Virus record (IMG/VR): IMGVR_UViG_3300031857_000094 | Location: 1-64,000 of that record | Length of the DNA stretch: 64,000 bases | Reading direction: 5' to 3' (one strand) | From: a virus | Shown here: positions 15,618 through 23,615 of the stretch, in pieces | Layout: every line of letters starts with the position of its first letter | How positions within the stretch are numbered: position 1 is the first letter of the stretch | Translations under genes and position numbers: made by a program | Notes under the pieces: generated by a model | What the model was told of the DNA's origin: nothing | The model's database searches: none | The model's input: the letters and a program-made list of their open reading frames with translations, nothing else

Positions 15618-16225
15618 GCTATACTACAATCTACAATAATCCTTGGCAGAGATCACAAATCACTTATCCATTCGTTACATGGGATAATGGATTTACAGAA
15701 GAAGAGCTTAATGCTATTATTGAATACTGCGACTCGAACGGGACTGAACTTGGTACTACGTTTGGCGCATCTTCAGAAGAAGAAATTAAAGCACATCGCG
15801 TATCAAACGTAAAGTTTCATGGCAGGAATGAGAACACAGCATGGATATTTGACAAGCTCAACTTTATCATTCAAGCATCAAACGAGCAGTTCTACAACTT
15901 CAACTTGAATGGATATTCTGAGTTTCAATATACAACATACGATCCTAATGGTCGTTATGATTGGCATACAGATATGTCATTCGGTGAAAAGTATGGTAAT
16001 GATGCAGAACCACGCAAACTATCAATGACGCTTTTATTGAATGATGGTTTTGAAGGCGGTGAGTTTCAGATCAACAATGGTAAGCAAGAAACACCAATCA
16101 CAGTAGATATGTTTAAAGGACGGGTTGTTTTGTTCCCGTCCTTTATGATTCATCGTGTGAAACCTGTGACTAAAGGTGTTCGTAAGTCGCTGGTTGTTTG
16201 GGTGCTTGGTCCTAAGTTCGTTTAA
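15614..16225 (+). CDS. PKHD/prolyl-4-hydroxylase-type 2OG-Fe(II) oxygenase
   Basis: This protein is 203 residues if started at TTG 15614, chosen because GGAGA lies at 15604-15608 with good spacing and the TTG overlaps the previous stop (TTTTGA); an in-frame TTG at 15602 would add four residues. The double-stranded beta-helix core is complete: H118-x-D120 in YDWHTDMSF, H180 in SFMIHRVKPV, and R190 ten residues later for 2-oxoglutarate. Related hydroxylases are common in T4-like aquatic phages, and their targets are mostly unknown. A perfect 10-bp inverted repeat lies inside the gene at 16115-16144. It converges with the minus-strand TctC gene, both stops sharing TTAA. Confidence 0.85.
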   Translation: MSYTTIYNNPWQRSQITYPFVTWDNGFTEEELNAIIEYCDSNGTELGTTFGASSEEEIKAHRVSNVKFHGRNENTAWIFDKLNFIIQASNEQFYNFNLNGYSEFQYTTYDPNGRYDWHTDMSFGEKYGNDAEPRKLSMTLLLNDGFEGGEFQINNGKQETPITVDMFKGRVVLFPSFMIHRVKPVTKGVRKSLVVWVLGPKFV

Positions 16226-17142
16226 TCTATATCGAACTCAATACCACGCTCAATAAACATTTTCTTTTCGTCAGCTACGAGTTTCTTAATAGCTCCATCG
16301 TTGATACACATAGGAACATACTTACGATCAGTAATCAGTTTCTTGATATCTGGATCAGCGCACACTCTATCAAAAAGGGATTGAATCTTAGTGATCAGCT
16401 CCTTTTCGCTTTTAAGAATAGCGAATGAAGTGTATGCTCCGAAGTTAAACTCAGGAAATCCAAGTTCTGCTCCTGTAGGTACGTTAGGATATTCTGACAG
16501 TCTTTCGGGGCTCGACATAGCAATAATTTTTAAAGATCCATTTTCAGCCACGTTAGCTGAAGCTGGATTGTTGATCATAAAATCAGCTTCCTTGACTATC
16601 AATGCACGAACACGATCAGGAACGTTCTTATAGTGAACGATCTTAACGTTGTTTCCTAGCTTATACTTGTCGAGGAAAATGTCAGTCAATACTGGTCCGC
16701 CACCACTTGAGTTGATTGAGCCAGCATAAAATCCGTTTCGCGCGCGCATCTGAGCTACGAACTCATCAATCGTATTAGCAGGATTATCTGGACCCACCAT
16801 GAACGCAGCATAGCTTACCATGTGCGACGTTAAGAAGTGAAACTGATCTACTCTGTTATCAGCATTCGTTTTAGGATTAGAAAAGAACGACTGATTACCA
16901 TACAGAATAACGTTGTTTCTTACGGCTAACACTCTCTGATAAGCAGACTCACCCGCAGAGCCAGGGATAGTCATGTATCTAAACTCATAGTCCGACTGAA
17001 TCTGATTCAGCTTGTTCAGAAACTGAACGGCTAACTGTCCAGAAACGTTTGAGTTTGAAATTCTAGAGATAACATCAATTTTTGTTTGTGCGTGTGCAAC
17101 GCTAGAAGCTAATAGTGCAATGATAAAGTAAATCAGTTTCAT
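16222..17142 (-). CDS. TctC/Bug-family periplasmic solute-binding protein (copy 2)
   Basis: This 306-residue exported protein has signal peptide MKLIYFIIALLASSVAHA and TctC-type features: YMTIPGSAGESAYQRV, the serine/glycine ligand loop GSINSSGGGPVLTDIFL, VHYKNVPDRVRALIVKEADF and SEYPNVPTGAELGFPEFN. It differs clearly from the plus-strand copy at 13963-14937, so it is not a recent duplication. It overlaps the upstream PP-loop gene by one base, and a link between its ligand and that enzyme is conceivable. No transporter membrane subunit is in the window. Confidence 0.86.
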   Translation of the reverse strand: MKLIYFIIALLASSVAHAQTKIDVISRISNSNVSGQLAVQFLNKLNQIQSDYEFRYMTIPGSAGESAYQRVLAVRNNVILYGNQSFFSNPKTNADNRVDQFHFLTSHMVSYAAFMVGPDNPANTIDEFVAQMRARNGFYAGSINSSGGGPVLTDIFLDKYKLGNNVKIVHYKNVPDRVRALIVKEADFMINNPASANVAENGSLKIIAMSSPERLSEYPNVPTGAELGFPEFNFGAYTSFAILKSEKELITKIQSLFDRVCADPDIKKLITDRKYVPMCINDGAIKKLVADEKKMFIERGIEFDID

Positions 17143-18341
17143 TAAAACGTTTTCCTCTTCAACGATCCTACAACGTAATGTTTAGTGACCCAATGTCTCT
17201 TCAGTAAGTTTTGGGCTTTGATGCTTTTGTATCTGTTCAAATAGTAGCTTTTCTTTTCATCAATCATTTCGTTGTAGTATCGTTTGTTTTCATTGTTTTC
17301 GATTTGATTGATAAGGAAAAGCTCTGGATTTTGTTTTGGTTTTGGTGCTATGAACTCAATGCTGTTAGTGTGATAGTATATCAGTTTGGCATAAAGTTTG
17401 TCCAAAACGTTAGGGAGTTCCTGATTGTATTCTGATAGTCCTCTATTAGATACGTTTTCCATAAACAACTTATAAACGTTAGGATGTCTGATAAGAATGT
17501 TTTTGATAACATGCGATTGCTTCACAGGTATCAATGGATAGTTAGGAGTCCAAAAAAAATCTTCCAGCGTGTATATATTGTTTACGTCCTCGCTGCGAAT
17601 ACGCCCAACACCATGCATCGGAATATCCGAAAAACGAAAAATGAGAGTATCGTTTTCAGTCGTAAACAACCACGGCTTTTCGAATCCACGAATGAATGCT
17701 ACTTTGTTTTTCTTAGGTGCATTGAGATTGTTGTACGTGTGCATGTAATAGTTGTAAATCCTTAACGGTTTGATAAGGCTCATTCCGTTAGTGGGATTAT
17801 GATTCATTCCCATATAATCAAACTTACGACCTACGATTTGATCATAGGCGTAGTCAGAAAGATCCATACTATTGATCTTAGTGTTTGGGCTTAACTCTTT
17901 GACGCGCTTTAGTTTTGGTAAAACAGCACCACGATACTCATAAAGAACACCTAGAGTATCATGCTTCTTCAAATAGTCATCGTCGAGTCGATTCAGTAGC
18001 GATTCATAATGCACCGTTTGAATCTCATCAATGAATATGCCGTTTTCCAGAAACGTTTCTAAAATCTCATTAGAATCGCTCCCTCCAGAAAACGCAAGGA
18101 TGAGATAGTCGTATTGATCACGAAGCTGTTTCGCTCTTTCTACATACATTTGCTTGAGTGGCATAGTTGGTTCAACTTTCCAATCTATGCCATCAAACAC
18201 TTCTTCGTTGTAATGAAAGATGTTTAGTTTAGGATCATAATCTTCATTCGCTAACATCAAATCTAAAAGAGTTTCGCGATCAGAAACATAATGTCCATTG
18301 TATAGATAATAGCCGCAGTGGCTTTGTTTCAAATCATACAT
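17142..18341 (-). CDS. PP-loop ATP pyrophosphatase-like protein 1
   Basis: This 399-residue protein has a PP-loop SGGSDS at residues 85-90 (YLILAFSGGSDSNEILETF). PP-loop enzymes adenylate a substrate with ATP, as in asparagine synthase, QueC, TilS and argininosuccinate synthase. It has no glutaminase domain with an N-terminal catalytic Cys. The region before the loop (DWKVEP, then LRDQYDY) is closely matched in the 346-residue protein at 18781-19821, so the two are tandem paralogues. The C-terminal 200 residues are unassigned. By eye the gene is more AT-rich than the structural genes. The substrate is unknown. Confidence 0.7.
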   Translation of the reverse strand: MYDLKQSHCGYYLYNGHYVSDRETLLDLMLANEDYDPKLNIFHYNEEVFDGIDWKVEPTMPLKQMYVERAKQLRDQYDYLILAFSGGSDSNEILETFLENGIFIDEIQTVHYESLLNRLDDDYLKKHDTLGVLYEYRGAVLPKLKRVKELSPNTKINSMDLSDYAYDQIVGRKFDYMGMNHNPTNGMSLIKPLRIYNYYMHTYNNLNAPKKNKVAFIRGFEKPWLFTTENDTLIFRFSDIPMHGVGRIRSEDVNNIYTLEDFFWTPNYPLIPVKQSHVIKNILIRHPNVYKLFMENVSNRGLSEYNQELPNVLDKLYAKLIYYHTNSIEFIAPKPKQNPELFLINQIENNENKRYYNEMIDEKKSYYLNRYKSIKAQNLLKRHWVTKHYVVGSLKRKTF

Positions 18342-18756
18342 TATTAACGGTTATCACCTCTTCTTGTCCGTTTTCGTCAATTAAAATCCACTGAGAGTTA
18401 TAGTTAGTTGGTTTTTGTTTTATAACCGAGTTAATGAATGTTTCTCTAACATTTTTGTTCGGTGTTGGAGAAGCATGAATGAAAGTGTTTGCCAAAATTC
18501 TATCGCTGAAATAATAGATTAGACGCAATTCGTTGTTACCAACGTATTCTCTATCCCACCCTTCATATCCAGGCGCATTTTTAATGTTTTCTCTAATGTT
18601 GTCTCTTATGAGAACAATTTCTGTATTGCTATACATCGTTTCCTGATCGCGTGGATCAGGTGTTGAGCTTATCGTTGAATTTATGTTTTTGATGTACACA
18701 CCAGACCAGTCTTGACTTGAAGTCTTAGTGAATTTTTTAATAGCTCTAACAGTCAT
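18334..18756 (-). CDS. Unknown 140-residue protein between two PP-loop genes
   Basis: I do not recognise this protein. It has no membrane segment, signal peptide or cysteine motif. A central stretch reads YEGWDREYVGNNELRLIYYF and the C-terminus WILIDENGQEEVITVNN, suggesting a small alpha/beta or beta-rich fold. It overlaps PP-loop gene 1 by eight bases and lies 24 bases after PP-loop gene 2, so the three are one unit. A late-type box at 18843-18850 could drive it. Confidence 0.6.
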   Translation of the reverse strand: MTVRAIKKFTKTSSQDWSGVYIKNINSTISSTPDPRDQETMYSNTEIVLIRDNIRENIKNAPGYEGWDREYVGNNELRLIYYFSDRILANTFIHASPTPNKNVRETFINSVIKQKPTNYNSQWILIDENGQEEVITVNNV

Positions 18757-18780
18757 CTAGGTTCCCTCTAAAATCAAAAC

Positions 18781-19821
18781 CTATTCTATGAAATGAGGTT
18801 TTGATCGAAACTTGTATTGTTGTTTAGTCGAAAATCCAAGTCTATTTATATACTTTAAACCGTCAATGAATATGTTATATATTTCTGAATTCTTATGTTC
18901 AAACATGAACATATCTCTTGCGCTAACAGAAGTAGAAATAGATTTGGGCGACATGAAAACCAAAGGATGTTTTAAATCATACAGCAGTTTGTTTAAGATT
19001 TCATTTTCAGTTTCGTCAGCATCACCGTAATTATTGATTCTTTTGTATGTGTTAACAACGTGTGCTTGTTTCCTTATGATGTTCGTTGCAGTAAAGTGAA
19101 CATCCGTATAGAAATTTACTCGTTGAAAATTTTCGTCGTGATACTTAGATCCATAATCAAAGAAAGAAAGATCTACGAAAAAAACGTTAGATTTATGACC
19201 TATCCGATAGTCAAGATTTACTTTGTCGGTACCCATGATATAACAGGTATCTTTAGAGTTTTGATGTCCGATAAACTTTTTAAGATCATGCCAAAATAAA
19301 GTGTGAACGCTCCTAAATCCGCCAATATGTTTAGTCCACTCACGGCCGTGATTAGAAAGAGCAGTGAAGTTAATCTTTGGGTCGTTAAACCATTTAGTAT
19401 AGTCGGCGACTGTGATTTTCGTGTTGGGTAAATTTAATCGACTAAGAGTAGGAAATACATTTTCATATAACTCTCCGTTATGATTTTCATCACTTCCCTT
19501 ATAGCTATCTCGAGCCAAAGCTCCAACCACAAGAATTTCATCGATATGAATGTTGTTATAGTAAAAAGTTTCTAAGATGTTTGTAGAGTCATGCCCACCA
19601 GAATAACAAAGAATAACATACTTGTATTTGTCCCTGATGTACTGCGCACGAATTTTGTAAAGAGTATCTAATGATTCATGTGGCTCTGTTTTCCAATCTA
19701 CCATACGCATTTCTTTATCATAAAAATAAAGATAACAGTTTTTACCAGAAAGAAGAGCATCTATTTGATTATTGTAAATATCGCCGTCTTCATCATAGTA
19801 GTAGATTGAATCAGTTATCAT
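18781..19821 (-). CDS. PP-loop ATP pyrophosphatase-like protein 2
   Basis: This 346-residue protein has the PP-loop SGGHDS at residues 74-79 (YVILCYSGGHDSTNILETF). The block DWKTEP, then Y-RA--IRDKY, then ILETF--NNIHIDEI parallels PP-loop protein 1, so they arose by duplication. The remainder has several aromatic-rich stretches and no second known domain. By eye it is one of the most AT-rich genes of the window, consistent with recent acquisition. It overlaps PP-loop gene 3 by 11 bases. Function unknown; an adenylating ligase or amidotransferase-like step is likely from the loop. Confidence 0.7.
   Translation of the reverse strand: MITDSIYYYDEDGDIYNNQIDALLSGKNCYLYFYDKEMRMVDWKTEPHESLDTLYKIRAQYIRDKYKYVILCYSGGHDSTNILETFYYNNIHIDEILVVGALARDSYKGSDENHNGELYENVFPTLSRLNLPNTKITVADYTKWFNDPKINFTALSNHGREWTKHIGGFRSVHTLFWHDLKKFIGHQNSKDTCYIMGTDKVNLDYRIGHKSNVFFVDLSFFDYGSKYHDENFQRVNFYTDVHFTATNIIRKQAHVVNTYKRINNYGDADETENEILNKLLYDLKHPLVFMSPKSISTSVSARDMFMFEHKNSEIYNIFIDGLKYINRLGFSTKQQYKFRSKPHFIE
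18843..18850 (-). promoter_or_regulatory. Possible internal late promoter box
   Basis: The minus strand reads TATAAATA exactly, inside the 3' part of PP-loop gene 2 and about 90 bases before the 140-residue gene. The region is AT-rich, so a chance match is more likely here than elsewhere. Confidence 0.35.
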
Positions 19822-20566
19822 CTATGAATTCAACTTTGTATTTGGTGTTAGGATATATCGTTCTCTTTGCTCTTATCGCAGCAAGAGCTTTTTTATATGG
19901 TAATCCATAATCATAGTTCAACTTAGGTCTAAATGGAACGTTGTATATTCGGTACTTGAAATCTTGATGATCGCCTCCATCATATTCTTTTTGCATGGCT
20001 TTAACAAGTTCTGGAGTCCACATGAAAAAGTATATACTGTTATCTTCATGAATCAGCACATCATTATAGAAATCCCACTCACTAACATCGTCGTATGCAT
20101 GCTCTCCAATAACAGCCACACCACCCATTTCTTCAGCGTATCTACCTGCCAATAAAGCCGATACAGAGTCTGAACCTATACCATTGAGTTTCATGAAGAT
20201 ATCATCGTAATAGATCTGAAGCATTTCAGCTTCGGTTTTTTGAATAACAACGGGTTTTAAACTATGTTTTTTGCAGTAGTGAAATGCGTAAGATGACTCT
20301 AGCTTGTTGCCTGGAGTATCAACGATAATTGGCGTAGGATATAGATGTTTCAGACAGTCAAACACAAACTCTGAATCCATACCTCCGCTGAGGGGAACAT
20401 ATAGTTTCTTACTGATCCATGAAAAATCTGTGATTGTGTCGAACAGAGCTTGTTCCCAGGTTAAAGTTTCAACTTCTTCAACATCATGCCAAACTTTCAA
20501 ATCTGCTGCTGGATTTGTGAGACGCTCTGCTATATTAGTTTTCAGCCAGTTGTTTTTCGTTGCCAT
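19811..20566 (-). CDS. PP-loop ATP pyrophosphatase-like protein 3 (asparagine-synthase-like core)
   Basis: This protein is 251 residues from ATG 20566; a TTG five codons upstream (20581) is possible but less likely. The PP-loop SGGMDS (SKKLYVPLSGGMDSEFVFD) matches the asparagine-synthase/QueC style more closely than the other two copies. Further motifs are PIIVDTPGNKLESSYAFHYC and GIGSDSVSALLAGRYAEE, the latter resembling the second substrate loop of such enzymes. It is not an obvious paralogue of copies 1 and 2 outside the loop. It overlaps the fatty-acid-hydroxylase gene by 32 bases. No glutaminase domain is present, so ammonia or another amine donor would be needed. Confidence 0.72.
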   Translation of the reverse strand: MATKNNWLKTNIAERLTNPAADLKVWHDVEEVETLTWEQALFDTITDFSWISKKLYVPLSGGMDSEFVFDCLKHLYPTPIIVDTPGNKLESSYAFHYCKKHSLKPVVIQKTEAEMLQIYYDDIFMKLNGIGSDSVSALLAGRYAEEMGGVAVIGEHAYDDVSEWDFYNDVLIHEDNSIYFFMWTPELVKAMQKEYDGGDHQDFKYRIYNVPFRPKLNYDYGLPYKKALAAIRAKRTIYPNTKYKVEFIDDN

Positions 20567-20996
20567 TTTTCTTAGTCCCAAAGACTAGATCCCAAATCGG
20601 AAAGAACACTCCGTAGTTTTTAGTAGGATCTTCATGATGCACCAAATGCCATCTACCACTAGTTAGTATTGGATACAGATTGACTTTGGGATTGTGTTCG
20701 ATTGCTTCTTGTATGAATGCAGCCCAAACATAGTAGAAACCAAACAGCCACCAATGGCCAGTTACAGCAGCTAAGACGAATGTAGGAATGACTTCGGTCA
20801 GCCACTGATCGACTGTGCTTTTCCAGTTGTCGAACCAGAGAAAAGCGTTTTTCCAGTTAAGGCCTTGAATGGTAGATTGGGTTACTTGCTTATGATGATC
20901 GTTGTGGAACTTGCGCATGAACGACCACACATGCGCAAGTCTGTGCATCCAGTAGATCATAAACGTCCATAGAAGAAATACTAATGCGTAGGTCAT
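20535..20996 (-). CDS. Fatty-acid hydroxylase / sterol-desaturase superfamily protein
   Basis: This 153-residue membrane protein has the di-iron histidine set: H18 and H22 (MHRLAH), H31, H34 and H35 (HNDHH), H101, and H117, H120 and H121 (HLVHHEDP). Hydrophobic helices lie at about 3-17 and 72-97. Family members hydroxylate or desaturate lipids and carotenoids at the membrane. It is shorter than typical bacterial members (about 200-300) but keeps all histidine clusters. It overlaps the PP-loop 3 gene and the upstream 134-residue gene (by four bases). Modification of host lipid or LPS acyl chains is a reasonable guess; the substrate is unknown. Confidence 0.84.
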   Translation of the reverse strand: MTYALVFLLWTFMIYWMHRLAHVWSFMRKFHNDHHKQVTQSTIQGLNWKNAFLWFDNWKSTVDQWLTEVIPTFVLAAVTGHWWLFGFYYVWAAFIQEAIEHNPKVNLYPILTSGRWHLVHHEDPTKNYGVFFPIWDLVFGTKKNGNEKQLAEN

Positions 20997-21397
20997 CTAT
21001 CATTAGCTGTAATCTTATCAATCATTTCTTGAATTTGTTCGTCAGTTAATGTGTCGAACTGAGTTTCTAGTTTACTCACATCAACAGTAAAAGACGTATT
21101 TTTCAGTTTGATAATATCAGACATAGATGTATCAATGTCTGGCGCTTGAACCTTTTCCAAAGTTTTCAACCACTCAATCGGTGCTTGTTTAATTATGAAA
21201 TCTTCTAATTCTTTTCCAATAGGAGCTGGAATAGGAAGTGTCAGAGAAACATCAGAACGACATCTTACTGGAGTTCCATCTTCGTTGCGATTAGAATCGC
21301 TAGCCAAAAACTCTTCGGAAAGAATATCTGTCCAGTATCTCGCTACAATCAAATGATCACTGGGCCATACTTCTACGATTTTATAATGTAAGTTCAT
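20993..21397 (-). CDS. Conserved-looking 134-residue protein next to the tail-fibre genes
   Basis: I recognise no domain. The protein begins MNLHYKIVEVWPSDHLIVAR, contains VSLTLPIPAPIGKELEDFI, and ends in acidic/amphipathic helices. It overlaps the collagen-like gene by four bases and the fatty-acid-hydroxylase gene by four bases. Its place directly after fibre genes suggests a fibre-associated or chaperone role, but nothing in the sequence proves that. Confidence 0.6.
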   Translation of the reverse strand: MNLHYKIVEVWPSDHLIVARYWTDILSEEFLASDSNRNEDGTPVRCRSDVSLTLPIPAPIGKELEDFIIKQAPIEWLKTLEKVQAPDIDTSMSDIIKLKNTSFTVDVSKLETQFDTLTDEQIQEMIDKITANDR

Positions 21398-22773
21398 GCT
21401 ATTGGTCCGTTTCTAGTTCCTGTTGCTATGTATCTAGTTATATTTGCATTGCCTGTTACAGCATTACCCTGAGAACCTGTAGGTCCAGTTGCACCTGCTG
21501 GAGCAAAACCAAAACCACCCGCTCCTGCTGGACCTGTAGGGCCCGTTGCACCAGCATTGCCTGGAGCACCCGCAGGACCAGTTGCTCCCAAGTTTCCTTG
21601 AGCACCAGTCGGTCCAGTAGCTCCAGCTGCACCACCTCCGCCACCAGCACCATTGTTGAAGTTATTGTTAAACGATCCAGCGCCACCAGCGGCGCCTAAG
21701 TTACCACCGACACCACCAGATCTTGGCGTCGCATTAGTAACGGTTCCGCCATTACCACCACCATTTGCTGATCCTGCACCAGCGTTTGCTGCTATAGTTC
21801 CAAAAGATGTTCCTCCAGCACCGCCAGGAACACCTGCGCCACCGCCACCACCAGCACCAGTATTCGCAATAACACCTTTACCGTCGGAGTATCCGCCGCC
21901 ACCACCGCCGCCGCCACCGCCGCCAGATCCGCCTGGACCACCAGGTCCGCCAGGTCCGCGAGCACCTCCTGGACCGCCAGGACCGCCAGGACCAGCTGCA
22001 CCGCCTGGACCACCAGGACCACCTGGTCCGCCTGTTCCACTTAAACCACCTGGGCCTCCTGCGCCACCAGGTCCGCCTGTTCCGCCAGTGAATGTACCGC
22101 CAGCATTATCTACAACTGTAATCAATCCAGTTACAGAGGGAACAGTGAAAGAAGACCCACCTGTTCCACCAGATCCACCAGCGTTGCCTGGTCCGCCAGC
22201 ATTAGCAGCATTGCCTGGTCCGCCAGCATTTCCTGGCGATCCGTTATTTCCCGTGCCGCCTGGTCCGCCTGTTCCACCATTATTTCCTGGTCCACCTGTT
22301 CCACCAGCGTTGCCTGGAGATCCACCTGCTCCAGGATTACCTGGAGCGCCGTTAGCTCCATTTCCACCACCACCACCAGCACCAGAGTTACCAGGAGTAC
22401 CAGTATTGCCTGGATTACCAGCTGCACCTGGATTACCTGTTGTTCCTGTGTTTCCAGCTGCACCAGCGTTTCCTGGTGTTCCTGGATTTCCGTTAGTTCC
22501 ATTATTACCAGGAGTTCCAGCGTTTCCTGTATTTCCGATTCGACCTGTAATCGTATTGTTATTGTCGACGTAAACGAGCGATCCACCTTTCCATCCAGAT
22601 CCTACGTCGAACGCTGGTGTTGCTGGAGAGTTAGAAGTTACACCAGCATTAATGAAGCATAGCAAGTTAAGCGGATAAGCTGGGCTTCCCGCTTGAGTAT
22701 AGAGATTGACGTTCGTAGCAGCATTGCTGATCGTAACGACTTTTGTTGGTCTTGCTAATAATGCTAGAAACAT
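21394..22773 (-). CDS. Glycine-rich, collagen-like tail fibre/adhesin protein
   Basis: This 459-residue protein has a non-repetitive N-terminal domain of about 78 residues (NVNLYTQAGSPAYPLNLL, ending VYVDNNNTITGRIG), found in phage tip proteins that continue into glycine-rich tracts. The rest is almost entirely Gly-X-X repeats: Gly-Asn-X units at about 80-200, then Gly-Gly-Pro-rich units with an 11-residue glycine run near the middle, and finally collagen-like Gly-Ala-Thr/Gly-Pro-Thr units. Either a collagen triple helix or a polyglycine-II sandwich, as in the S16-type gp38 adhesin, would fit. It overlaps the 134-residue gene and lies between tail structural genes and the accessory block, so a receptor-binding role is likely. 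Confidence 0.82.
   Translation of the reverse strand: MFLALLARPTKVVTISNAATNVNLYTQAGSPAYPLNLLCFINAGVTSNSPATPAFDVGSGWKGGSLVYVDNNNTITGRIGNTGNAGTPGNNGTNGNPGTPGNAGAAGNTGTTGNPGAAGNPGNTGTPGNSGAGGGGGNGANGAPGNPGAGGSPGNAGGTGGPGNNGGTGGPGGTGNNGSPGNAGGPGNAANAGGPGNAGGSGGTGGSSFTVPSVTGLITVVDNAGGTFTGGTGGPGGAGGPGGLSGTGGPGGPGGPGGAAGPGGPGGPGGARGPGGPGGPGGSGGGGGGGGGGGYSDGKGVIANTGAGGGGGAGVPGGAGGTSFGTIAANAGAGSANGGGNGGTVTNATPRSGGVGGNLGAAGGAGSFNNNFNNGAGGGGGAAGATGPTGAQGNLGATGPAGAPGNAGATGPTGPAGAGGFGFAPAGATGPTGSQGNAVTGNANITRYIATGTRNGPIA
21430..22540 (-). repeat. Imperfect 9-base Gly-X-X coding repeats
   Basis: Within the collagen-like gene the DNA consists of degenerate 9-base units built on GGN-NNN-NNN and variants, with frequent GGTCCTGGTGGT-like strings on the minus strand. 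Units drift from Asn-rich to Pro-rich to Thr-rich blocks, which suggests expansion by slippage or recombination. The opposite strand gives a long proline-rich shadow frame that is not a gene. Confidence 0.85.
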
Positions 22774-22781
22774 GTTATCCC

Positions 22782-23612
22782 TTACTTAACGTCTGGGAGA
22801 TAAGATCCATAAAGATTCGTACCATCAGAATAGAATGTAAACAAGTCTCTTGCACCAACTGTTGTTGTGAGCGAAGGAGCTACACCAGCAGGCCACTTGA
22901 ATACACCGTTCCATGTGATAGTGTAGCTACCCGATCCACCTTGAATGACGCTTAGAATATATGTGCCAACTTTAAGATTCGTTGGAGCAGCCATCGTACG
23001 CGAAGCGCCAATAGTTACTGTAGCAACGCGACCTAGTGATGTATCCCAAGTGATCGTAGCTTGATCTGTCAGAGTCTGATTGAGGGCGTTTGAACGATCT
23101 GTGGTTGTGCCGTTGAGTGTAGTATTACCACCAACGAAAAGATTCGTTGAAACAGTAGCACGTCCAGTTACACCAAACCAACCAGTGGCGTTTGCTGTAG
23201 CTCCAGAACCACCAACAGTAAGAGTTTTAGACGCACCACCAAGAGTCGTATTACCAGAAACAGTTAGATTTGTTCCTACTGTAGCGCGCCCCGTGATTGT
23301 TAAAAGATCTGTGGTTGCATCGCCTAGATTGATGCCGCCATTTACGTTCAGGATACCGCTGATAGTCGTGTTACCAGCTACGTTAAGATTTCCGTTCGCG
23401 CTCAGGAGTCCATTAACGATAGTTCTGTTTGAGCCAGTAGTACCTAGTCGTGTAGATTGAGAAGAAACGAATCGAACGTTGGCTGTAATAGTGTTTGCAT
23501 ATAGCTTTGAGTTGTCAATGGCAAACTGACTTAGGCGATCAAATGCTTCGTTTGATCGTGTTCTCCATGTATCAAATGTGTTGGTTAGAGCAACGTTAGC
23601 AATTTTTGCCAT
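22782..23612 (-). CDS. Tail fibre-like structural protein
   Basis: This 276-residue protein begins MAKIANVALTNTFDTWRTRS, a start shared by many T4-like virion fibre proteins of aquatic phages. The middle has repeated beta-solenoid units such as LNVAGNTTISGILNVNG, LTVSGNTTLGG and LFVGGNTTLNG at about residues 70-170. The C-terminal 90 residues form a distinct domain (YILSVIQGGSGSYTITWNG) typical of fibre tips. It is eight bases upstream of the collagen-like gene, so the two may assemble together. No enzymatic motif is seen. Confidence 0.8.
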   Translation of the reverse strand: MAKIANVALTNTFDTWRTRSNEAFDRLSQFAIDNSKLYANTITANVRFVSSQSTRLGTTGSNRTIVNGLLSANGNLNVAGNTTISGILNVNGGINLGDATTDLLTITGRATVGTNLTVSGNTTLGGASKTLTVGGSGATANATGWFGVTGRATVSTNLFVGGNTTLNGTTTDRSNALNQTLTDQATITWDTSLGRVATVTIGASRTMAAPTNLKVGTYILSVIQGGSGSYTITWNGVFKWPAGVAPSLTTTVGARDLFTFYSDGTNLYGSYLPDVK

Positions 23613-23615
23613 TGG

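Noticed and set aside
8102-21397. That the accessory region is bacterial contamination
   Set aside because: Genes overlap each other, share phage late boxes and the phage early-promoter class, and join structural genes without a break on both sides.
21430-22540. Possible CRISPR-like or satellite repeat array
   Set aside because: Units are 9 bases, in frame, degenerate and encode Gly-X-X; there are no spacers. It is a coding repeat.
21653-22573. 306-residue plus-strand proline-rich frame
   Set aside because: It is the antisense image of the Gly-X-X repeat gene; Pro codons mirror Gly codons and there is no ribosome site or promoter.
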